From Akkermansia muciniphila (GTDB taxonomy: Bacteria; Verrucomicrobiota; Verrucomicrobiia; Limisphaerales; SXTU01), in NCBI GenBank assembly GCA_945872195.1, contig CAMBZO010000208.1, positions 1 to 5,420 on the forward strand: DNA of 5,420 bases, in the 5' to 3' direction. The position numbers and the translations under genes are program-made. Shown one piece after another: positions 1 to 4,580 of the stretch (positions within the stretch are counted from its first letter, which is position 1; the number at the start of each line of letters is the position of its first letter). A model generated the notes under the pieces. It searched no databases, was not told the origin of the DNA, and worked only from the letters and a program-made list of their open reading frames with translations.

Positions 1-446
1 ACCCAGATGGCGTCGGAGTTTTTGACCAGCTCGTCGAGGGTGCGGGCGACTTGGACGCCGGGGAAGCAGTCGGCGAACATCTGGGCGCTGGCGGGGTCGG
101 CGTCGTAGTAGCAGGAGATGACGGTGTTGTCGAAGGGCTGCTTGGCGAAGTCTTCCTTGGGATTGCGGAAGTGGGATTTGAAGAGGTCCACCGGGCCTTT
201 GCTGAGATGCTTTTCAATCATCTTGAGGTCCATGGTCGGGTGGAAGCCGTGGGCGAAGTGGTAGGTGTGGCCGTTGGTCTTTTGCGGCTTGCCGCCGATG
301 CTCGAGGAGATGACGCCGATGCGCAGCGGCTTGGCCGGTCCGAAGGTGGTGAGGGGGCCGGTGGCGGCGGACGCAGCGGCGGCGAGGACGGTGGAACCGG
401 TGGCGGCGAGGAAGTCGCGGCGGGAGGTGGGGGAGGAAGAATTCAT
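1..446 (-). CDS. Tat-exported oxidoreductase-like protein (Gfo/Idh/MocA-like), partial
   Basis: This leftward gene has its ATG at 446-444 and stays open to the left edge, giving the first 148 residues. The N-terminus carries a twin-arginine signal: SRRDFLAATG at residues 8-17, an Ala-rich hydrophobic stretch at about 18-29, and a possible AxA cleavage site near 25-27. The protein is therefore likely exported by the Tat pathway. A beta-strand-like segment (LRIGVISSSIGG, 41-52) follows, at the place where Gfo/Idh/MocA dehydrogenases have their dinucleotide-binding glycine loop, and residues 107-148 resemble the next Rossmann strands (VISCYYD, then TLDELVKNSDAIW). The canonical GxGxxG pattern is not intact, so cofactor binding is uncertain. 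Such Tat-exported family members are common in Planctomycetes and Verrucomicrobia. The codons end mostly in C or G, as expected for a real high-GC gene, and this creates a long false open frame on the opposite strand. No Shine-Dalgarno sequence precedes the start. The export signal is firm; the family assignment is moderate because most of the protein is missing. Confidence 0.72.
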   Translation of the reverse strand, partial: MNSSSPTSRRDFLAATGSTVLAAAASAATGPLTTFGPAKPLRIGVISSSIGGKPQKTNGHTYHFAHGFHPTMDLKMIEKHLSKGPVDLFKSHFRNPKEDFAKQPFDNTVISCYYDADPASAQMFADCFPGVQVARTLDELVKNSDAIW

Positions 447-465
447 GAGTGCAAAACCGACGCGC

Positions 466-494
466 TTGCCAGCGCGGAAGTTCACTCCTACTTT
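466..494 (+). promoter_or_regulatory. Possible sigma-70-type promoter for trxB
   Basis: In the 57-bp divergent gap, TTGCCA (466-471) matches the -35 consensus at five of six positions. It is followed after 17 bp by TACTTT (489-494), which matches the -10 consensus at only three of six. Transcription from this pair would begin around 500-502, just before the trxB ATG at 504, and would give an almost leaderless mRNA. That would agree with the absence of a Shine-Dalgarno sequence near this ATG. The -10 is weak and the region is GC-rich, so this is tentative. Confidence 0.22.
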
Positions 495-503
495 CCCGCG
501 CCT

Positions 504-1436
504 ATGGAAAATGTCGTCATCATCGGGTCGGGCTGCGCGGGCTGGACGGCGGCGCTCTACACGGCGCGCGCGAGCTTGAATCCCATCGTCGTGACGGGCG
601 CGACGCCGGGCGGGCTGCTCACGACCACGAGCATCGTGGAAAATTTCCCCGGCTTCCCCGAGGGCGTGGACGGCACGGAGCTGATGATGAAGATGCAGGC
701 GCAGGCGGAGCGCTTCGGCGCGCGCGTGCGGTTCGGCTCGACGGTCGAGGCGGTGGACTTGAGCAAACGGCCGTTCGTCGTGAACATTGACGGCGAGAAG
801 GTGGAGACTAAGTGCATCATCATTGCGACGGGCGCGGGCCACAAACATCTCGACGTGCCGGGCGAGGCGGAGTTGGAGAAGAAGGGCGTGACGTATTGCG
901 CGACGTGCGATGGGGCGCTGCCGATGTTCCGCAATCAGCCGCTCGTCGTCGTGGGCGGCGGCGACTCGGCGTGCGAGGAGGCGACGTATCTGACGCGCTT
1001 TGCGTCGGTGGTTTACCTCGTGCATCGCCGCGATTCGCTCCGCGCCTCGAAGGTTATGGCCGAGCGCGCGCTGTCGAACCCCAAGCTCGTGCCGGTGTGG
1101 GACTCGGTGGTGACCGAGGTGCTCGACGTGGCGGCGGGCAAGGTCACGGGGGTGAAATTGAAGAATCTCAAGACGGGCGCGGAGAGTCTGCTGCCCTGTG
1201 CGGGCGTCTTCGCCGCCATCGGGCATTACCCGAACACGCAGCTCTTCAAGGGGCAAATCGCGCTCGATGAGAACGGCTACGTGGTGCGTGAGAAGGGTTC
1301 GCAGACGACGGTGGAGGGCGTGTTCGTCGCGGGCGATTGCTCGGACCATGTTTACCGGCAAGCCATCACCGCGGCAGGCATGGGCTGCGCGGCGGCGATT
1401 GACGCGGAGCGGTATCTGGGGTCGTTGAACCAGTGA
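504..1436 (+). CDS. trxB: Thioredoxin reductase (NADPH)
   Basis: The 310-residue product matches the usual length of low-molecular-weight thioredoxin reductases, cytoplasmic FAD enzymes that pass electrons from NADPH to thioredoxin. The FAD-binding loop GSGCAG lies at residues 8-13, and the ENFPGFPEGVDG region follows at about 46-57. The redox-active CATC disulfide is at 132-135, within TYCATCDG. The NADPH-binding loop is GGGDSA at 151-156, with the phosphate-binding HRRDSLRAS at 174-182. The C-terminal FAD motif GVFVAGD...YRQ spans 272-285. The frame stays open upstream to about 51, but that part is antisense to the neighbouring gene. The ATG at 504 starts directly at the family's MENVVIIGSG N-terminus and was chosen for that reason. 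Two details differ from the common pattern: Cys instead of Pro in the first glycine loop, and GGLL (36-39) where GGQL is usual. The L7/L12-like gene starts 7 bp downstream, suggesting co-transcription. Confidence 0.96.
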   Translation: MENVVIIGSGCAGWTAALYTARASLNPIVVTGATPGGLLTTTSIVENFPGFPEGVDGTELMMKMQAQAERFGARVRFGSTVEAVDLSKRPFVVNIDGEKVETKCIIIATGAGHKHLDVPGEAELEKKGVTYCATCDGALPMFRNQPLVVVGGGDSACEEATYLTRFASVVYLVHRRDSLRASKVMAERALSNPKLVPVWDSVVTEVLDVAAGKVTGVKLKNLKTGAESLLPCAGVFAAIGHYPNTQLFKGQIALDENGYVVREKGSQTTVEGVFVAGDCSDHVYRQAITAAGMGCAAAIDAERYLGSLNQ

Positions 1437-1443
1437 GGCGCTT

Positions 1444-1860
1444 ATGACACCAGCCCAGCGCGCAGCCATCCTCGCCGAGGTCAAAGGCGGAAACAAAATC
1501 GCGGCCATCAAACTGTGCCGCGAGGCGACGGGAATGGGCTTGGCGGAGGCGAAGGATTGGGTGGAGAAGTTGGAGACTGCCCCGGATGCGCCGCTCCCGT
1601 CGGGCGGAGAGTTAGCGGGGGCTTTGGCACCCGTTGCCGAACTGCTCTTCAAAGGGGGAAACAAAATCGCGGCCATCCAACTCTATCGCGAGCAGGTCAA
1701 GCCTGGCTCCGGGCTGGCTGAGGCCAAGGATGCGGTCGAACAGCTCGAAGCCGGGCTGCGCGCGCATCACCCGGAGAAGTTCACCGCGCAAGCGCAGAAG
1801 TCCGGTTGCACAGGGGTTCTGGCTTTGCTGGTTGTGGTGGTAGTCTGGATTCGCTCATGA
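1444..1860 (+). CDS. Tail-anchored protein with two L7/L12 C-terminal-like repeats
   Basis: The 138-residue product contains two copies of a segment resembling the C-terminal domain of ribosomal protein L7/L12. In L7/L12 the pattern is K-I-x-V-I-K-x-[VL]-R-x-x-T-G-x-G-L-x-E-A-K-x-x-V-E. Copy one (residues 8-44) reads GGNKIAAIKLCREATGMGL then AEAKDWVEKL. Copy two (about 64-102) reads GGNKIAAIQLYREQ then GLAEAKDAVEQL. The linker between them is Ala/Pro-rich. Residues 121-136 are strongly hydrophobic (GVLALLVVVVVW) and end two residues before the C-terminus, so a tail anchor with the repeats on the cytoplasmic side is likely. It is not the ribosomal protein itself: the L12 N-terminal dimerisation and hinge regions are absent. 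The start follows trxB by 7 bp with a weak GAGG (1434-1438 region). The stop overlaps the rhodanese start (ATGA). The domain resemblance is good by eye, but the function is unknown; protein-protein interaction is a guess from the fold. Confidence 0.82.
   Translation: MTPAQRAAILAEVKGGNKIAAIKLCREATGMGLAEAKDWVEKLETAPDAPLPSGGELAGALAPVAELLFKGGNKIAAIQLYREQVKPGSGLAEAKDAVEQLEAGLRAHHPEKFTAQAQKSGCTGVLALLVVVVVWIRS
1483..1522 (+). repeat. Intragenic direct repeat, copy 1
   Basis: This 40-bp stretch inside the L7/L12-like gene matches 1651-1690 at 35 of 40 positions by hand alignment. It encodes KGGNKIAAIKLCR. The two copies lie 168 bp (56 codons) apart in the same frame. The identity holds at third codon positions too, which points to internal duplication rather than convergence of the protein sequence. 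Confidence 0.8.
1651..1690 (+). repeat. Intragenic direct repeat, copy 2
   Basis: This is the second copy of the 40-bp repeat at 1483-1522, encoding KGGNKIAAIQLYR. The longest identical run, GGAAACAAAATCGCGGCCATC, covers the glycine-rich turn and the start of the first helix of the L7/L12-like unit. The sequence on either side diverges much more, except for the AEAKD part that follows. Confidence 0.8.
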
Positions 1861-2171
1861 CTCCCACTGAACTTGCCGAGCGCCTCGCTGCGCTGAACCC
1901 GCCGCGCTTGCTGGATGTGCGGCAGCCGGATGAATTTGCCATCGTTTCGCTGCCGGGCGCGAAATTGATTCCGCTGAACGAATTGCCGGAACGCGTCGGC
2001 GAGCTGGCGGCGTGGCGGGAGCAGGAGGTGGTTGTGTATTGCCATCACGGGATGCGCAGCGCGCACGCGATCGGCTGGCTGCGGCATCAGGGTTTTACGA
2101 ACTTGCACAACCTCAGCGGCGGCGTGGATCGGTGGTCGTTGGAGGTGGATGCGAATGCGCGACGCTACTGA
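1857..2171 (+). CDS. Single-domain rhodanese-like sulfurtransferase
   Basis: The 104-residue product is one complete rhodanese domain with little else. The N-terminal half contains LLDVRQPDEF (18-27), the usual first signature. The active-site loop is CHHGMRS at 62-68, with catalytic Cys62 as the predicted persulfide carrier. The C-terminal LSGGVDRWSLEVD (86-98) is the closing signature. The CHHGMRS loop and the short tail ending in RY resemble the rhodanese domain fused to MoeB/ThiF-type sulfur-activating enzymes, so donating sulfur to a carrier protein is possible; the actual partner is unknown. No signal peptide is visible, so it is cytoplasmic. The ATG at 1857 overlaps the stop of the membrane-anchored upstream gene (ATGA), which suggests translational coupling. 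An upstream start at 1806 would add 17 residues overlapping the neighbour's membrane helix in another frame, and is not favoured. Confidence 0.93.
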   Translation: MTPTELAERLAALNPPRLLDVRQPDEFAIVSLPGAKLIPLNELPERVGELAAWREQEVVVYCHHGMRSAHAIGWLRHQGFTNLHNLSGGVDRWSLEVDANARRY

Positions 2172-2250
2172 GGCGTCTGCAAACGGTCCCGAGAAGGGCG
2201 CAACTGTAGTTTCCGCTTCTTTTCGGTCAGCATTGCTTTAGAAAAACACC

Positions 2251-2913
2251 ATGAGTCAACGGCAGGCGCGAATCCGTCGCGCGACCCACGAGACGCAAAT
2301 CAGTCTCGACCTGAATGTGGATGGCACCGGCAAGGCCGCCATCCGCACGGGCGTGCCGTTTTTCGACCACATGCTGACGCTATTCGCGAAGCACGCGGTG
2401 ATGGACCTCAAGCTGCGCTGCAAAGGTGACCTCGAAGTGGACGCGCACCACACGGTGGAGGACTGCGGCATCGCGCTGGGCCAGGCGTTCGTGCAGGCGC
2501 TGGGAGAGAAGAAGGGGATTCGCCGCTACGGGACGGGCTTCGACCCACGCAATCCCTTCCCCGGCGAGGCTTACGTGCCCATGGATGAATGCTTGGCGCG
2601 TTGCGTGATTGATTTTAGCGGGCGGCCTTTCCTCGTGTGGCGCGGGATGGACGGCCTCGCACAGAAGAAGATTTCACCGGCCGAGCGGACGCAGGACATG
2701 TCGAGCGCGTTTCGCTTCGGGCTGGCGCGGGAGTTCTTTCAGGGCTTCGCAAACGAGGCGCGTTGCAACTTGCACTTGGAACTCCTCTACGGCGGTGAGC
2801 CGCACCATGTCGTGGAGGGGCTGTTCAAGGCCTTTGCCAAGGCGACTGACTTCGCCTGCCAGCGGGACCCGCGAATCGCCGGTCAGATTCCGAGCACGAA
2901 AGGCAAACTCTAG
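2251..2913 (+). CDS. hisB: Imidazoleglycerol-phosphate dehydratase
   Basis: The product catalyses the dehydration of imidazole glycerol phosphate to imidazole acetol phosphate in histidine biosynthesis, in the cytoplasm. Recognisable elements include TGVPFFDHML (33-42) and the metal-binding DAHHTVEDCGIALG (64-77). PMDE follows at 110-113, then NLHLELLYGG (173-182) and HHVVEGLFKAFAKA (185-198). These provide the two HHxxE-type manganese sites expected for the family. It is the monofunctional form, without the histidinol-phosphatase domain. At 220 residues it is longer than the usual ~195-200. The extra length sits in two places: TGFDPRNPFPG after RRYG (about 95-105), and a longer stretch between FLVW and AREFF (about 131-158), where the common GDFDTEL motif is not present. 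The frame is intact through both. No clear Shine-Dalgarno precedes the ATG (AGAAAAACACC). No other his genes are in the window, so the pathway genes are probably scattered. Confidence 0.95.
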   Translation: MSQRQARIRRATHETQISLDLNVDGTGKAAIRTGVPFFDHMLTLFAKHAVMDLKLRCKGDLEVDAHHTVEDCGIALGQAFVQALGEKKGIRRYGTGFDPRNPFPGEAYVPMDECLARCVIDFSGRPFLVWRGMDGLAQKKISPAERTQDMSSAFRFGLAREFFQGFANEARCNLHLELLYGGEPHHVVEGLFKAFAKATDFACQRDPRIAGQIPSTKGKL

Positions 2914-2918
2914 CCGCA

Positions 2919-3521
2919 ATGCCGCAGCCGCCTGACTTTACGACGACGCTGGACGTGCAGTTGGTGGCCTTCTCTCAGGCTGGCGACATGATCGCCTTCG
3001 AGGAGTTGGTCGCCCGGCACCGTGACAAGATATACGCGCGCGCCTTCAGCATGATGCGCAACGAGGAAGATGCGATTGACCTCTCGCAGGAGGCGTGGGT
3101 CAAGGCTTGGCAGCGGCTGAAGCAGTTTCAGGGCGATTCTAGCTTTGCCACATGGATGACGCGCATCGTCATCAACCTCTGTCTGGACCAGCTCCGGCGG
3201 CAGAAACGGACGCGCGCGGAGTCTATCGAGCAGCTGGATGAAGAGCTCGGTGGGGTGGAACGTCAGATGCCGGTAGTTGCATCAAATCCTACGGAAGGAC
3301 TGGAACGCGCCGAGTTGCGGAAGCGGATAGACAAGGCGATGACCCAACTCTCCTACGAGCACCGCACCGTGCTGATTCTGCATGAGTTTGAAGAGATGGA
3401 ATACAAGCAGATCGCGAAGGTGATGAACTGCTCGATCGGGACAGTGATGTCCCGGCTATTTTATGCGCGGCGGCGCTTGGCGTCGTTGCTGCAGAGTTTG
3501 AAGAAAGAACAACAAAGTTGA
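2919..3521 (+). CDS. ECF-type RNA polymerase sigma factor
   Basis: The 200-residue product has the two-domain layout of extracytoplasmic-function sigma factors, which direct RNA polymerase to a small stress or signal regulon. Region 2 covers about 26-97: AFEELVARHRDKIYARAFSM, then DAIDLSQEAWVKAWQRL, then the promoter-melting part FATWMTRIVINLCLDQLRR. Region 4 covers about 139-191: LSYEHRTVLILHEFEEMEY followed by a helix-turn-helix in QIAKVMNCSIGTVMSRL, then YARRRL, which contacts the -35 element. The linker of about 40 residues is acidic and carries no extra domain. The ATG lies 5 bp after the hisB stop with no evident ribosome binding site, so translation may depend on ribosomes finishing hisB. 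The next gene, 14 bp downstream, looks like its anti-sigma factor, which supports an ECF role. The class within the ECF family cannot be set by eye. Confidence 0.94.
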   Translation: MPQPPDFTTTLDVQLVAFSQAGDMIAFEELVARHRDKIYARAFSMMRNEEDAIDLSQEAWVKAWQRLKQFQGDSSFATWMTRIVINLCLDQLRRQKRTRAESIEQLDEELGGVERQMPVVASNPTEGLERAELRKRIDKAMTQLSYEHRTVLILHEFEEMEYKQIAKVMNCSIGTVMSRLFYARRRLASLLQSLKKEQQS

Positions 3522-3525
3522 ACCC

Positions 3526-3530
3526 GAAGG
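3526..3530 (+). promoter_or_regulatory. Ribosome binding site deciding the anti-sigma start
   Basis: GAAGG lies 5 bp before the ATG at 3536. It supports that start over an in-frame TTG at 3518, which would add six residues, overlap the sigma-factor stop codon and have no comparable site. Confidence 0.6.
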
Positions 3531-3535
3531 CAGTT

Positions 3536-4033
3536 ATGAACACGGAATTGAAATTGCAGGCCCTGTTGGACGGCGCGCTCGACGCCCGCGAGATTCGGGA
3601 AATCGAAGCCATTCTCGCACAGGACATCCAGAGCGCCGCACTGATGCAGGAACTCAAGTGGATGAAGGCCGCCGTCGCCGGCAACGAGGCTGAAGTGAAG
3701 CTTCCGGAGACCCGGGAGTTTTACTGGAGCAAGATCGAGCGCGGCATCGCAGCCGAGGCTAAGCAAGCCGCTGCGGCTCCCGCCGAACGCGCTTGGTGGC
3801 TCAGGTTCATTTATCCGGCCACCGGTCTGGCCGCGATGGTTGCGGTCATGTTCGTCGTCAGCGGTGGACGCACCACCGACGGCGCAGATACCGAAAGCGT
3901 GCCAGAGGATGTGAACGCCATCAGCTTCCGCTCCGAGGCTGAGGCCATGTCCGTTGTTTACGTTGCCGACGAGAATGGCACCTTCAACCCCGTCGGCCAG
4001 GAAACGAAAAATGAGCCTGAAGCCGACAAGTAA
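3536..4033 (+). CDS. Membrane anti-sigma factor, zinc-less
   Basis: The 165-residue product is probably the antagonist of the sigma factor encoded just upstream. The cytoplasmic N-terminal part (1-88) has a helical layout with LQALLDGALDAREIREIEAIL (8-28), the LDGxLD pattern seen at the start of many anti-sigma domains. One transmembrane helix follows at about 89-109 (FIYPATGLAAMVAVMFVV), then a tail of about 55 polar residues that would lie outside the cytoplasmic membrane, containing SVVYVADENGTF. The protein has no Cys and no His at all, so the HxxxCxxC zinc motif of classical ZAS-type anti-sigma factors is absent. The assignment rests on gene order, topology and the N-terminal pattern. 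The ATG at 3536 has a good Shine-Dalgarno sequence. The 3' end overlaps the next gene by 23 bp. Confidence 0.78.
   Translation: MNTELKLQALLDGALDAREIREIEAILAQDIQSAALMQELKWMKAAVAGNEAEVKLPETREFYWSKIERGIAAEAKQAAAAPAERAWWLRFIYPATGLAAMVAVMFVVSGGRTTDGADTESVPEDVNAISFRSEAEAMSVVYVADENGTFNPVGQETKNEPEADK
3999..4002 (+). promoter_or_regulatory. Ribosome binding site for the exported-protein gene
   Basis: AGGA lies 8 bp before the ATG at 4011, inside the end of the anti-sigma gene. It supports this start over one at 3954 in the same frame. The 3954 start would place 19 non-hydrophobic residues ahead of the signal peptide and lengthen the overlap. Confidence 0.55.
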
Positions 4034-4478
4034 TCCGTCGCGCTGGCAGTTTCTCGTCCTGCTGCTGACTTCCTTGTCAGCTTTGCTCGGCGTCGCCTCC
4101 ACGCCCGTTGAAGCCCGCGTCCAAGCCGTCCTGATCTGGGGCACTGACGAGGCCAAGCCCACCGGCAAGAACCTCAAGGAAGTGGACTCGAAGCTCCGTG
4201 ACAGGCTCGCCAACGTCTTCAAGTGGAAGAACTATTTCGAAGTCAACCGCCAGACCGCGACCCTCCCATCGTCGGTAAAAGTTCAGACAATCAAATTGAG
4301 CGAGGAATGCTCGGTGGAAGTGAAGCTTCTCCCGGAGAATGTGGCCGAGGTGAAACTGATTGGCAAAGGCAAGGCCATGGTCACCCGCCGTCACTCCCTC
4401 TCTAAGCCCGACGCCCTCGTCCTCGCCGGCGACGACAAAAACAAGACCGCTTGGTTCGTGGTCTTGAACTTCAACTGA
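4011..4478 (+). CDS. Small exported protein of unknown function, third gene of sigma operon
   Basis: I do not recognise the family of this 155-residue product. The N-terminus looks like a Sec signal peptide: basic residues at 4 and 11, a hydrophobic core at about 13-29 (QFLVLLLTSLSALLGVA), and a possible cleavage after VEA at 33-35. The mature part begins with a strand-like VQAVLIWGT. A charged helix follows at about 54-71 (LKEVDSKLRDRLANVF), then an aromatic segment KWKNYFEV (71-78). Alternating hydrophobic and charged residues then suggest beta strands (VEVKLL, VAEVKLIGKGK, AWFVVLNF). A single Cys at 100 and basic residues throughout are notable; no lipoprotein Cys follows the signal. The 23-bp overlap with the anti-sigma gene and its own ribosome binding site suggest it is made together with the sigma/anti-sigma pair. 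It could be an envelope component linked to that signalling, but this is inference from position only. Confidence 0.78.
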   Translation: MSLKPTSNPSRWQFLVLLLTSLSALLGVASTPVEARVQAVLIWGTDEAKPTGKNLKEVDSKLRDRLANVFKWKNYFEVNRQTATLPSSVKVQTIKLSEECSVEVKLLPENVAEVKLIGKGKAMVTRRHSLSKPDALVLAGDDKNKTAWFVVLNFN

Positions 4479-4491
4479 CCGGCGGTCAGTT
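4473..4491. repeat. Perfect 8-bp inverted repeat across a stop codon
   Basis: AACTGACC at 4473-4480 and GGTCAGTT at 4484-4491 are exact reverse complements with a 3-base centre (GGC). The repeat covers the stop codon (TGA, 4476-4478) of the exported-protein gene. As RNA it could form a short hairpin; as DNA it could be an operator. No T-run follows (CGGCTCCGGAG), so it is not a standard intrinsic terminator. The next CDS starts 89 bp after it. Confidence 0.5.
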
Positions 4492-4580
4492 CGGCTCCGG
4501 AGTGTTTCACCTGCGGCCCCTCCCAAGAGGGTAGAAATATTTGCGTGCGTTTTAAGTGCATCCACCAATAATCCGCCCCC

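Noticed and set aside
51..503. Upstream extension of the trxB frame by about 150 residues, rich in Gly, Glu and Val
   Set aside because: It is antisense to the exported oxidoreductase-like gene. The low-complexity composition is what the opposite strand of a C-rich-third-position gene gives. TrxB homology begins exactly at 504.
1483..1690. The two 40-bp repeats considered as a CRISPR or mobile-element signature
   Set aside because: There are only two copies, in frame, within one gene and encoding a duplicated protein unit.
2189..2226. Stem CCGAGAAG / CTTTTCGG with a 22-base loop in the gap before hisB, considered as a terminator
   Set aside because: It contains a G-U pair, has a large loop and no T-run after it. 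It is too weak to call.
3461..4222. Long leftward open frame of about 250 codons opposite the anti-sigma and exported-protein genes
   Set aside because: It gives no recognisable motif and lies opposite two genes with good start sites, signal peptide and membrane helix. It is best explained as a shadow of high-GC coding DNA.
3692..4329. The 13-base word GAAGTGAAGCTTC occurring at 3692-3704 and 4317-4329
   Set aside because: Both copies are inside coding sequence for similar Glu-Val-Lys-Leu segments, with no similarity around them beyond a nearby CCGGAG. Chance and codon use explain it.
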